Assembly (NCBI GenBank): GCA_946887295.1
Contig: CAMPKP010000127.1
Coordinates: forward strand, 1 to 10,494
Length of the DNA: 10,494 bases
From: an uncultured Gemmatimonadota bacterium
GTDB lineage: Bacteria > Gemmatimonadota > Gemmatimonadetes > Gemmatimonadales > GWC2-71-9
Direction: 5' to 3'
In this document: positions 1 to 6,615 of the stretch, piece after piece
How the letters are laid out: each line of letters opens with the position of its first letter
How positions within the stretch are numbered: position 1 is the first letter of the stretch
Notes under the pieces: model-generated
What the model was told of the DNA's origin: nothing
What the model saw: only the letters and a program-made list of their open reading frames with translations
Database searches by the model: none
Position numbers and translations under genes: made by a program

Positions 1-54
1 CGATGGCCCGGCTGGTGGAGCGCAAAGGCATCGCAGATCTCATCCGGGCCATCG
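1..54. other. Small inverted segment inside the glycosyltransferase gene
   Basis: Seen directly: 1-11 (cgatggcccgg) and 44-54 (ccgggccatcg) are exact inverted copies enclosing 32 bases. As given, the minus strand after residue 220 reads MRSAMPLRSTSRAI, which is not family-like. If the enclosed segment is flipped, the same frame reads LAMARLVERKGIADLIRAI, the canonical start of a GT4 donor domain. The flip preserves length and frame. The plus strand as given spells that same motif. The anomaly begins exactly at base 1, which points to an assembly or amplification artefact at a contig end; a genuine inversion through the short repeats is the alternative. Confidence 0.85.
1..54. repeat. 11-bp perfect inverted repeat pair (1-11 and 44-54)
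   Basis: The arms cgatggcccgg and ccgggccatcg are perfect reverse complements separated by 32 bases; base 12 against base 43 breaks the pairing. In the intact gene both arms would be coding (parts of AMAR and RAI). They probably exist by chance in the native gene and served as the turning points of the inversion. They are not flanked by a recombinase gene or by anything that looks like a dedicated invertible promoter. Confidence 0.8.
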
Positions 55-703
55 CGAGGCAGCGGACTCTCGTCGACTGACGAGCGCGGGCACGGGCGGG
101 GGGCCGGAAGCGCATCAGGTCGACGCCGTTCGCGATCACCGAGTAGCGGAGCAGGGGGTCGGTGCGGAGCGCGAGCCGTCCGAGGCTCTCGCAGACGGCC
201 ACCACACGACTGGCGCGGCGCCAGATCCAGCGAGTGAGCGGACGCAATAACCGGTGGGCCCGGCCGAGCTCGCGCGGGTAGGGGTCGTATCCCGGCACGT
301 CGGAGCCGCGGAGCGACAGGATGACCGGGGTATCGCCCAGGCTCAGGAACGGCAGCATCGCGCCGGTCGGCAGGGAGAAGAAGACATGGACGATGTCGTA
401 GTGCTCGCTCCGCATCCTGGACCGCACCATCGGGAGCGCGGTGCGCAGATAGCTGAACGCGCCACCCAGCCCGGCCTCGTGGATGCCGATGCGGCTGGCC
501 TTCACCCGGTAGACGGTGAGCAGCCCCTCCTCCGCGGCGTGGCCGTCCCAGAGCACCTCGGAGCCGCACTCGTCCCACTGCCCGGCGGTGATCACGTCCA
601 CCATCACGCCGCGAGACGCCAGCCCGCGCGCGAGCGCCTGCGTGGCTACACCGGAGCCGCCGCCGAGCGGGGGGTACTCGTAGTTGAGAAGGAGGACGCG
701 CAT
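1..703 (-). CDS. GT4-family glycosyltransferase, N-terminal part (3' end disrupted at window edge)
   Basis: The minus strand is open from ATG at 703 to the window edge, so the gene is cut off and has no stop here. It reads as a GT-B fold family 4 glycosyltransferase, which transfers a sugar from an activated donor, usually for cell-surface polysaccharide or glycolipid in the cytoplasm. Residues 1-18 (MRVLLLNYEYPPLGGGSG) are the typical glycine-rich acceptor-domain start. Residues 102-109 (YDIVHVFF), 129-135 (LSLRGSD) and 164-173 (ASRVVAVCES) follow family order, and 188-194 (SVIANGV) is the usual linker before the donor domain. Reading is normal to about residue 220. Beyond that the last bases are inverted (see 1-54). 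No strong Shine-Dalgarno precedes 703, but the start matches the family N-terminus. Family call is firm; the sugar and acceptor are unknown. A short plus-strand reading at 3-80 is an artefact of the flip. Confidence 0.88.
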   Translation of the reverse strand, partial: MRVLLLNYEYPPLGGGSGVATQALARGLASRGVMVDVITAGQWDECGSEVLWDGHAAEEGLLTVYRVKASRIGIHEAGLGGAFSYLRTALPMVRSRMRSEHYDIVHVFFSLPTGAMLPFLSLGDTPVILSLRGSDVPGYDPYPRELGRAHRLLRPLTRWIWRRASRVVAVCESLGRLALRTDPLLRYSVIANGVDLMRFRPPARARARQSTRVRCLAMARMRSAMPLRSTSRAI

Positions 704-1080
704 CGGACGCCGCGCCGTTCGAAAAGGTGATGGTATGCAGCTTCCTGTCGCACCGGGACGTGTCGCTGAAGGGCAAGAGACAAGCCAATGGGCGGATGGC
801 CGGCACGGCGGCGACGGGGCCCCAGCACGGCAGGACAAGCCCACGCAGCAACGGCGCTTGAGTGCCGCGTTGGCGGGGCTGCAGGCACTTGCGCGAGGGC
901 CGGGAGGAAAGGTCGCTGTTGCGGTCCGCCAACACAGGATCCTCGACTGTCCACCGAACGCACGTGGCGGGCAGGCTCGGCGGGTCGACCCGGGCTCCGC
1001 GAGTGCTCCAGCGCCAGATTCGGCAGCGGAGAACGGCGGACCACCAGCGGACTACAGGCGACTCCACGATTACATCACGA
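704..1080. other. 377-bp intergenic region, no convincing gene
   Basis: This lies between the stop of the DUF5916 gene and the start of the glycosyltransferase, both on minus, so it should hold the first gene's transcript end and perhaps the second's promoter. Short open frames cross it on both strands but are rich in Arg, Pro and Ala, lack recognisable motifs and have no good ribosome site, as expected in GC-rich DNA. I found no tRNA-like cloverleaf, no hairpin with a T-run and no convincing -35/-10 pair. The only structure noted is the inverted repeat at 869-933. Confidence 0.6.
869..933. repeat. 8-bp inverted repeat with 49-base loop in the intergenic region
   Basis: gttggcgg at 869-876 and ccgccaac at 926-933 are exact reverse complements, extendable by one G-U pair if transcribed from plus. 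The interior is G-rich and includes gggaggaaag at 901-910. It could be the closing stem of a small structured RNA or a chance repeat; at this GC content chance is quite possible. No known RNA family is recognised. Confidence 0.25.
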
Positions 1081-3429
1081 CTACATATGGAAGAGGTAGC
1101 TCATCTTGAGGAAGAATCCGTCCTCCACCCGGCGCAGTCCCGCCGTGCGCGGCGTGGAAGGGTCCACCGGATCGAGCAGCGTGCTGCCGTAGCCCAGGAA
1201 GACGACCGTGCCGGGATTGGGCTGATAGGAAAAGAGGATGTCGCCCCGGAGCGACCGGCGGGTGGAGGCACGGGTCCGGACGAAGCTGCCGGCGTCGGGG
1301 TCGAAGACGAGGATCGGGGCCCCGGTGCGGGTGTCGTCGCGGAGCGAGTCCTGCTTCTCGTGCCCGTACTCGCCGACCAGGCGCAGGAAGATGGGACGGG
1401 AGAGCTGATACTCCATCTTCAGCCGCGGGAGATGGGCGACATCCACCAGGCTCCCGTCGCTCACCCGACGGACCTGCTGCAGGGCGTAGGTTCCGTCGAG
1501 CCGCAGCTGACCGGTGGGCCGCCAGGTCACCCCGAGGTTCGAGATGATGATCCGCCCGGGCGACCACTCGAAGAAGTTCTCGTCGTTTCCCCACAGGATG
1601 AACGCGTTTCCGGAGAAGTGCTTGAACTCCGGGGTCTCGAAGGACAGCACGTAGTCGCGATTGGGAATGCGCGGCCGCCCCACGAACGCGACGGTGTCCG
1701 CGCCGCCGCCGGGCCGGGGCAGCTCGACCCGGTATCCCCCGTAGATCTCGAAGGGATAGCCGAAGGTCTCGAGCAGCAGCGACCCGGTGAGGTTCCACCC
1801 TCCCTTCAGCGTGGTGTTGACGTTGAAGTGGAGCTGCTCGTCCAGGATGCCGTCGCCCCCGATGAACTCGTCGTAGCGCCAGCGGCCGTTCAGGTTCACG
1901 TCGAAGGTGAGGCTCTCCATCATCGATCCCGTCCGGCCGTACACGGTGGCGCGGGGCTGAAACTGGAGGTGCACGAGTCCGGGCCGGGGGAAGAAGCCGC
2001 TTCGTGCCCGGAACTCCTCGTCGCTGGCCCGAATGCTGGTGCGGAAGCCCAGGGTGCGCCCGTTGCGGTTGAAGCGCGCCTCCCACAGCGGGGCGGTGGT
2101 CACCACGCCTCGCGTTCGCGTCCGGCTGCCGGCTGCCTGGAGCTGCACGGTGTAGACTCCGCCGAACACCAGCCGCGCGTCGGCGCCGAGGACCCGGTTG
2201 TAGTCCGCGCCTTCCACCCGGTCGGTGTAGACCATGCCGATCCGCGAGCTCTCGCCGACGCCGCGCTGAAGCCGGAGGATGTTGTAGACGGGATGGTCGC
2301 CGGTGGGCGAGACGTCCGGATCGTCCACCGCGGAGAGGAGCGCGATGTCGGTCCCCAGTCCCTTCCCCGTGAGCTTCGCCGCGGCGACCGGCTGCACCAC
2401 ACGGCGGCTGTACACGAGACTGTTGGGCACGGTGAACTGCTCGATGCCGTCCAGGAAGAACGGACGCTTCTCCTGGAAGAACCGCTCGTCCCTGGGGTCG
2501 AAGAGGAGCTGCCCCGCATCCGACTCCACCTGGCTGAAGTCGGGGTTGGCGGTCCCGGTGAGACTGAGATTGTTGGTGATGCCCCACCGGGCCGTGCCGC
2601 CCAGCTCGGGGCTCCCGCCGGTGTAGCTCCACTCCGATCCGCTCCGCCGCCCGGTGGTCCGGGAGGTGAGGGACGGGTTGAGATCGAGCACCAGCCCACG
2701 CCGCAGACCGGTGAGCCCGACCAGCCGTCCCGACTGCGCGAGGAACGAGGCGCTGGCCCGCCGGGCCGGCACCCAGGAGTCCTCGTATCCCGAGTGCTGG
2801 ACCTGCCGGGTGACGTTGATGCCCCAGCTCTGCTCCGGCCGCGACTGATAGCGCAGACTCTTGAAGGGAACCCGGACCTCGACCTCGTATCCGTACTCGG
2901 TGAGACGGCCCTTCGACTGGTAGATGTAGTCGGGGCTCAGGTCCGCGGACTCGCGCCGGACGACCGCGTTGTTGAACCCGTTGCCCGACACCGACCCGGT
3001 CTCCACCAGCGCACCGTCCGACTGGACACCGAGCGGGTTCACCGCGAGCACCGTGGCCTGGCGGCTGTCGTCGAACGTGCTGAGCAGGATCTGGACGTGA
3101 TCGTCGGCGCCGATCCGATCGCGGTCGGCCAGGGTGGCGTGCACCCGGCCGTGCGCCTCGTAGGCCCGAATGCCGAAGTGGATCGCGGTGGGGGAGTACC
3201 AGACCAGGACTTCGGTCGAATCGGCGGCGGGCACCCCATCCGCCGGCGAGAACTGGGAGAACCCGGTGAGCAGCGCGGCGCCGGCCCAGGCCTCCTCGGC
3301 GAGCCTGCCGTCCACCTCGATCTCCGCCTCGAGCCTGGGCGGGCTGACCTCCAGATTCCCCGATCGGCCGTGGTAGACGTTGCGCGGATCGATCAGCACA
3401 GGCAGGGCGAACGCCAGGTGGCGCAGCAT
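1081..3429 (-). CDS. DUF5916 outer-membrane protein with N-terminal CBM9-like domain
   Basis: This 782-residue protein has two regions. About residues 26-225 form a beta-rich domain of the carbohydrate-binding family 9-like type found at the front of DUF5916 proteins, with the entry motif VDGRLAEEAW at 39-48. About 240-782 is the DUF5916 part, predicted in this family to be an outer-membrane beta-barrel. Its signature blocks are NPDFSQVESD at 295-304, then DPRDERFFQE and KRPFFLDG at about 311-328. The tail (KMSYLFHM) is aromatic as in barrels but does not end in the usual phenylalanine. Length is normal. The N-terminus (MLRHLAFALPVL) is a weak, short signal peptide; no other ATG lies in frame before the upstream stop at 3493-3495, so 3429 is kept. 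It starts 63 bases after the M28 peptidase stop on the same strand, suggesting one transcript. Function is unknown in the family; a surface binding or transport role beside a peptidase is inference. Confidence 0.9.
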   Translation of the reverse strand: MLRHLAFALPVLIDPRNVYHGRSGNLEVSPPRLEAEIEVDGRLAEEAWAGAALLTGFSQFSPADGVPAADSTEVLVWYSPTAIHFGIRAYEAHGRVHATLADRDRIGADDHVQILLSTFDDSRQATVLAVNPLGVQSDGALVETGSVSGNGFNNAVVRRESADLSPDYIYQSKGRLTEYGYEVEVRVPFKSLRYQSRPEQSWGINVTRQVQHSGYEDSWVPARRASASFLAQSGRLVGLTGLRRGLVLDLNPSLTSRTTGRRSGSEWSYTGGSPELGGTARWGITNNLSLTGTANPDFSQVESDAGQLLFDPRDERFFQEKRPFFLDGIEQFTVPNSLVYSRRVVQPVAAAKLTGKGLGTDIALLSAVDDPDVSPTGDHPVYNILRLQRGVGESSRIGMVYTDRVEGADYNRVLGADARLVFGGVYTVQLQAAGSRTRTRGVVTTAPLWEARFNRNGRTLGFRTSIRASDEEFRARSGFFPRPGLVHLQFQPRATVYGRTGSMMESLTFDVNLNGRWRYDEFIGGDGILDEQLHFNVNTTLKGGWNLTGSLLLETFGYPFEIYGGYRVELPRPGGGADTVAFVGRPRIPNRDYVLSFETPEFKHFSGNAFILWGNDENFFEWSPGRIIISNLGVTWRPTGQLRLDGTYALQQVRRVSDGSLVDVAHLPRLKMEYQLSRPIFLRLVGEYGHEKQDSLRDDTRTGAPILVFDPDAGSFVRTRASTRRSLRGDILFSYQPNPGTVVFLGYGSTLLDPVDPSTPRTAGLRRVEDGFFLKMSYLFHM

Positions 3430-3492
3430 CGGGGCTCGTGGAGTCGGGGTATCTCTGCCTACGCGGACGACGAGACGGCGGTTTCGGTCGGA

Positions 3493-4878
3493 TCAGCGGC
3501 TTCGGGGCAGCCCCTCCGGCAGATCCGCGATCACGTACGCCATCACCGCCATCGCCGCGACGCACCGGGCGACCTCCGCCGGGTCCAGCTTGTCCAGGGT
3601 GTCGCCGTCAGAGTGGTGGTACCAGAAGTAGCGCTCGCCGTCCACCTCGAGGCCGAGGCCGGGCACGCCGCGCTCCACCAGCGGGCCGATGTCCGCCTCC
3701 GGGCTCTCCTTCACCTGCGCCACCCCGGTCGCGCCGAGCCGCTCCAGCAGTGACGCCGCCTGCCGCACGAGGGCCGTCGCAGAGTCGGACCCCGCGAAGG
3801 CGAAACCCTTCGGCTGGAACACGCCGCCGTCCGACTCCATCGCCATGACGTGGCGGTCGAGCTCGGCCGCATGGCGGTCGCGATACGCCTTCCCGCCGTC
3901 CACCCCGTTCTCCTCGTTGGTCCAGAGCACCACGCGGACCGTGCGGCGGGGGCGAAGCCCCAGCTCGCGCATGAGCCGCACCGCCTCCCACGCGGCCACC
4001 GAGCCGCCGGCGTCGTCCATCGCGCCCTGCCCCACGTCCCACGAGTCGATATGCCCGCCGAGAACCACCACCTCGTCCGGCTTCTCCCGCCCGACCAGCT
4101 CGGCGACCACGTTGCGCGACCGGGCCGGCGGGAGCAGGCGTGCCCCCATCCTGAGCGTCACCACCACTTCCTCGCCGCGATCCTGCATCCGGTGCAGCAT
4201 CATGGCGTCCTCCACGCTCAGCGCGGCGGCCGGAATGCGCGGGCCGGTGCTGTCGTAGGAGGTCCTTCCCGTGTGAGGGCTCCGGATCGAGAACGTCGCA
4301 ACCGAGCGGATGAGACAGGCGACGGCCCCGGCCCGCGCGGCCGCCGAAGGACCGTCGGTGCGGTAGTGCCGGGTCTCGCCGTAGTTGGTGAAGGGCGCGT
4401 CGAACAGCACGATCTTGCCCCGGGCATCCGCCTTCCTCCGCTCCAGCTCCTCGAAGCTGGAGACGACCAGCACCGGGGCGGTGATTCCAGCCCGCGGGGT
4501 GGCCACGCTCCCGCCGAGCCCGAGCATGCCGAGGGTGTCGCGGCGGGGCCGGACCAGCACCACCGACTCCTCGCCCCGGACCCAGTGCGCCACCGCCACC
4601 GGCTCGCCCCGCACGTTCTCGAGCCCGTCCCGCTTCATCTCCTGGAGGATCCAGTCGATGGCGGCCTCGAGGCTGCGCGACCCCGCCAGCCGGTGCCCGA
4701 AGCCGTCCACCAGCCGGCCGACCCGGTCGTACGCCGCGCTGTCGCGGGTAGCGGCCCGAATGAGGCTGTCGGCGGCGGCACGGTAGGTCGCTGGAATGCC
4801 GCGGCTCTGGGCGGAGGCGGCGGGAGCGAGGGACAGAGTCGCGGCGGCGGCGAGAACGAGGATGCGGTCGGGGATCAT
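3493..4878 (-). CDS. Secreted M28 family metallopeptidase, carboxypeptidase Q-like
   Basis: This 461-residue exported zinc peptidase would release amino acids from peptides in the periplasm or outside the cell. A signal peptide is clear (MIPDRILVLAAAATLSLAPAASAQ, cleavage near residues 23-24). A PA-type domain is inserted at about 105-250, as in carboxypeptidase Q/PGCP relatives. The dinuclear zinc site is complete: His276 in GGHIDSWD, bridging Asp288 in AMDDAGG, catalytic Glu322 and ligand Glu323 in WTNEENG, Asp350 in ESDGG, and His421 or His422 in YHHSDGDT. Length is normal for the group. It begins 131 bases from the divergent HEAT-repeat gene and is followed at 63 bases by the DUF5916 gene. 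There is no clear Shine-Dalgarno before 4878, but the signal peptide fixes the start well. Aminopeptidase versus dipeptidase/carboxypeptidase specificity cannot be told from sequence. Confidence 0.93.
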   Translation of the reverse strand: MIPDRILVLAAAATLSLAPAASAQSRGIPATYRAAADSLIRAATRDSAAYDRVGRLVDGFGHRLAGSRSLEAAIDWILQEMKRDGLENVRGEPVAVAHWVRGEESVVLVRPRRDTLGMLGLGGSVATPRAGITAPVLVVSSFEELERRKADARGKIVLFDAPFTNYGETRHYRTDGPSAAARAGAVACLIRSVATFSIRSPHTGRTSYDSTGPRIPAAALSVEDAMMLHRMQDRGEEVVVTLRMGARLLPPARSRNVVAELVGREKPDEVVVLGGHIDSWDVGQGAMDDAGGSVAAWEAVRLMRELGLRPRRTVRVVLWTNEENGVDGGKAYRDRHAAELDRHVMAMESDGGVFQPKGFAFAGSDSATALVRQAASLLERLGATGVAQVKESPEADIGPLVERGVPGLGLEVDGERYFWYHHSDGDTLDKLDPAEVARCVAAMAVMAYVIADLPEGLPRSR

Positions 4879-5009
4879 GTCGGGGCGTCGTCCGGAAGGT
4901 TGAGGTTCGGCGGCAGGGTACGGCGCCGGTGAAGGATAACAACGCCCGCTTCCGAGGGGTCTATATTCCGAATTGGAAGCCGCGCAGCGACACCCTTCTG
5001 GAGGAAATC
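4879..5009. promoter_or_regulatory. Divergent promoter region between peptidase and HEAT-repeat genes
   Basis: These 131 bases separate two start codons facing away from each other, so promoters for both directions must lie here or overlap the genes. It is visibly more AT-rich than its surroundings at 4931-4980. On plus, TATATT at 4962-4967 is a plausible -10 box about 40 bases before the HEAT gene start, but nothing close to TTGACA sits 16-18 bases before it. The near-palindrome ttccgaattggaa at 4966-4978 could be an operator, though it may be chance. No confident minus-strand promoter was found. Confidence 0.4.
5000..5004 (+). promoter_or_regulatory. Ribosome binding site that fixes the HEAT gene start
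   Basis: GGAGG lies 5 bases before the ATG at 5010. An in-frame ATG at 4929 would add 27 residues that bury the signal peptide and has no such site, so 5010 is preferred. Confidence 0.8.
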
Positions 5010-5429
5010 ATGGTCAAGCGTACCCTCGGCGCCCTGGTGCTGGCGCTCCTGGTGACGGGCGGAAGCGCCTCGGCACAGAGTGGCGCGCCCGACGCCAAGG
5101 AACCGGTCTCGCGGGGGCGGCCGCTGAGCGAATGGATCGCCGATCTCAAGGCCGCCGCGCCGGTCATCCGCAACGGGGCGGCGTACGAGATCGCCGGGAT
5201 GGGACCCGCGGCGGCCGCTGCGGTGCCCGCGCTCATCGAGGCGCTGGACGACCCGATGCCGGCGGTCCGGTTCCCCGTCACCGTCGCGCTCGGCGAGATC
5301 GGACCCGCTGCGTCGGCCGCCGTTCCCCGCCTCAAGGAGATGATGGACGACGACATCAATGACGAGGTTGCCGCTGCCGCCCGCCGCGCGATCCGTCACA
5401 TCCAGCCGTCCGCGCTGGCAGGACAATAG
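5010..5429 (+). CDS. Small exported HEAT-repeat protein
   Basis: This 139-residue protein is probably periplasmic. Residues 1-22 are a classic signal peptide (MVKRTLGALVLALLVTGGSASA, cleavage before Gln23). After a linker, residues 37-48 (GRPLSEWIADLK) match the short lead-in often seen before HEAT repeats. About 50-131 form roughly three HEAT/PBS-lyase-type helical repeats: AVPALIEALDDP at 71-82, then PAVRFPVTVALGEIGP at 84-99, AVPRLKEMMDDD at 104-115, and a last partial repeat to RAIRHI. Such repeats bind other proteins; no catalytic residues are visible. It is the only plus-strand gene here. It is divergent from the secreted peptidase, and its stop lies 3 bases from the convergent stop of the cystathionine-family gene. 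A role in regulating or scaffolding the neighbouring peptidase is possible but only guilt by association. Confidence 0.88.
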   Translation: MVKRTLGALVLALLVTGGSASAQSGAPDAKEPVSRGRPLSEWIADLKAAAPVIRNGAAYEIAGMGPAAAAAVPALIEALDDPMPAVRFPVTVALGEIGPAASAAVPRLKEMMDDDINDEVAAAARRAIRHIQPSALAGQ

Positions 5430-5444
5430 CGGCTACCGAGCCGC
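5429..5444. terminator. Possible shared hairpin at convergent gene ends
   Basis: gcggct at 5429-5434 and agccgc at 5439-5444 form a perfect 6-bp stem with a 4-base loop (accg). It spans the point where two convergent stop codons (5427-5429 plus, 5433-5435 minus) nearly meet, an apt place for a bidirectional terminator. No T-run follows on either strand, so it would be a weak or non-canonical terminator, or chance. Confidence 0.35.
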
Positions 5445-6572
5445 CGACTCCACCGCGGCCAGCGCCCGGTCGAGATCCTCGATCAGGTCGTCGGGGTGCT
5501 CCAGGCCTACCGAGAGCCTGAGCAGACCCGGCGGCGTCCGGCTTCCCGGGCCCTCACTCGAGGCGCGGTGCTCGACCAGGCTTTCCGGCCCGCCCAGGCT
5601 GGTGGCCCGGGTGAAGAGCCGGACCCTCGCCACCACCCCGAGAGCCGCGGGCGCGCCGCCCCGGATCCGCACCGACACCATTCCCCCGAACCGAGCCATC
5701 TGCCGTTTCGCCAGGGCGTGGCCGGGGTCGTCCGGCAAGCCGGGGTAATGGACCGCCTCGACGGCCGGGTGGGCCTTCAGGAAGGACGCCACCCGCTCGG
5801 CGTTGTCGCAGTGGCCCCTCATCCGGTACGCCAGCGTGCGTATGCCGCGGTGCACCAGCCAGCAATCGAAGGGAGAAGGCACGGCCCCGCCGATCGTCTG
5901 AACGGTCCGCAGCCTCGCGGCCAGCTCGCCGTTCGCCCCCAGGACCAGCCCGCCGCCGGTGACATCGCCGTGCCCGGCGAGGTACTTGGTGGTCGCGTGC
6001 ATGACCACGTCGGCGCCGAGCTCCAGGGGGCGCTGAAGCAGCGGAGTGGCCCAGGTGTTGTCGCAGACGGCGAATGCCCCGCTGGCGCGAGCGATCCGGG
6101 CCACGGCCGCGATGTCGGTCACCGCCAGTGTCGGGTTCGAGGGCGTCTCCATCCAGATCAGCCGGGTGGCCGACGTGACGGCGCGCTCCACCTCGCCGGC
6201 GTCCGCGAAGTTCACGAAGCTGCTCGAGAGTCCCCACCGCTGGAAGATCTCCCGCAGCGCCTTGGCCGTGCCGTAGTACGCGTCGGTGGGCGCGATGACG
6301 TGATCGCCCGGCGCGAGTGACTGGAACACCGCGGACGTCGCCGCCATCCCGGAGGCGAAGGCGAGCGCCGCTTCACCGCCCTCCAGCGCGGCGAGTGCCG
6401 ACTCCAAGGCCACCCGCGTCGGATTCTCGCTCCTGGCGTAGAGGAAGCCGTGCGGCAGGCTGCCGTCGGACTCGCGGGCGAAGTTGGTGGAGAGATAGAT
6501 GGGCGGGCTCACCGCTCCGGTAGCGGGGTCGGGAGCGTGTCCGGCGTGAACGGCGAGAGTCTCGAGCCGCAT
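5433..6572 (-). CDS. Cystathionine gamma-synthase/lyase family PLP enzyme (trans-sulfuration)
   Basis: This 379-residue cytoplasmic PLP enzyme of the Cys/Met metabolism family makes or cleaves cystathionine or a related thioether, linking cysteine and methionine or homocysteine. The fold-type I residues are present: Tyr46 and Arg48 in YARSENPT, the GMAATS phosphate-binding turn at 75-80, Asp171 in CDNTWATP, Lys196 in HATTKYLAGHGD as the PLP Schiff-base lysine, and SLGGPESLVEH at 325-335. Length matches the family and the start (MRLETLAVHAG) aligns with the usual N-terminus. The C-terminal loop EHRASSEGPGSRTPPG replaces the common EHPASMTH pattern, marking a subfamily distinct from classical MetB/MetC. 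Synthase, gamma-lyase and related activities cannot be separated here, so no symbol is given. It is the last gene of the five-gene run, 43 bases after the decarboxylase stop, with only a weak AAGG as ribosome site. Confidence 0.93.
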   Translation of the reverse strand: MRLETLAVHAGHAPDPATGAVSPPIYLSTNFARESDGSLPHGFLYARSENPTRVALESALAALEGGEAALAFASGMAATSAVFQSLAPGDHVIAPTDAYYGTAKALREIFQRWGLSSSFVNFADAGEVERAVTSATRLIWMETPSNPTLAVTDIAAVARIARASGAFAVCDNTWATPLLQRPLELGADVVMHATTKYLAGHGDVTGGGLVLGANGELAARLRTVQTIGGAVPSPFDCWLVHRGIRTLAYRMRGHCDNAERVASFLKAHPAVEAVHYPGLPDDPGHALAKRQMARFGGMVSVRIRGGAPAALGVVARVRLFTRATSLGGPESLVEHRASSEGPGSRTPPGLLRLSVGLEHPDDLIEDLDRALAAVESAAR

Positions 6573-6615
6573 GCGGCTGCCTTGAGAAGGTGGTGCCTGA
6601 ATCTATCGGCCCGGC

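Noticed and set aside
1..54. Phase-variation switch (invertible promoter)
   Set aside because: The segment is inside a coding region, only 32 bases between arms, with no promoter and no recombinase nearby, and it begins exactly at the window edge.
3..80. Short plus-strand peptide resembling a glycosyltransferase motif (MARLVERKGIADLI)
   Set aside because: Only bases within 1-54 carry the motif. It continues into nonfamily sequence and stops, and is best explained as the flipped piece of the minus-strand gene.
880..935. RNase P or SRP RNA suggested by gggaggaaag
   Set aside because: Only about ten bases resemble the RNase P core. The following conserved bases and the distal elements are missing.
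1070..3565. Long minus-strand frame of 831 codons overlapping the DUF5916 gene
   Set aside because: It is a shifted frame of the real gene; it is Arg/Pro-rich, has no motifs and overruns the stop of the upstream peptidase gene.
862..3753. Very long plus-strand open frame of 963 codons opposite the DUF5916 gene
   Set aside because: It lies antisense to a protein with clear family motifs. Its translation is rich in Arg, Gly, Pro, Glu and His without domains, as expected for the complement of GC-rich coding DNA.
4929..5009. Upstream in-frame ATG as start of the HEAT-repeat gene
   Set aside because: It would place 27 polar residues before the signal peptide and has no ribosome site, whereas 5010 has GGAGG at ideal spacing.
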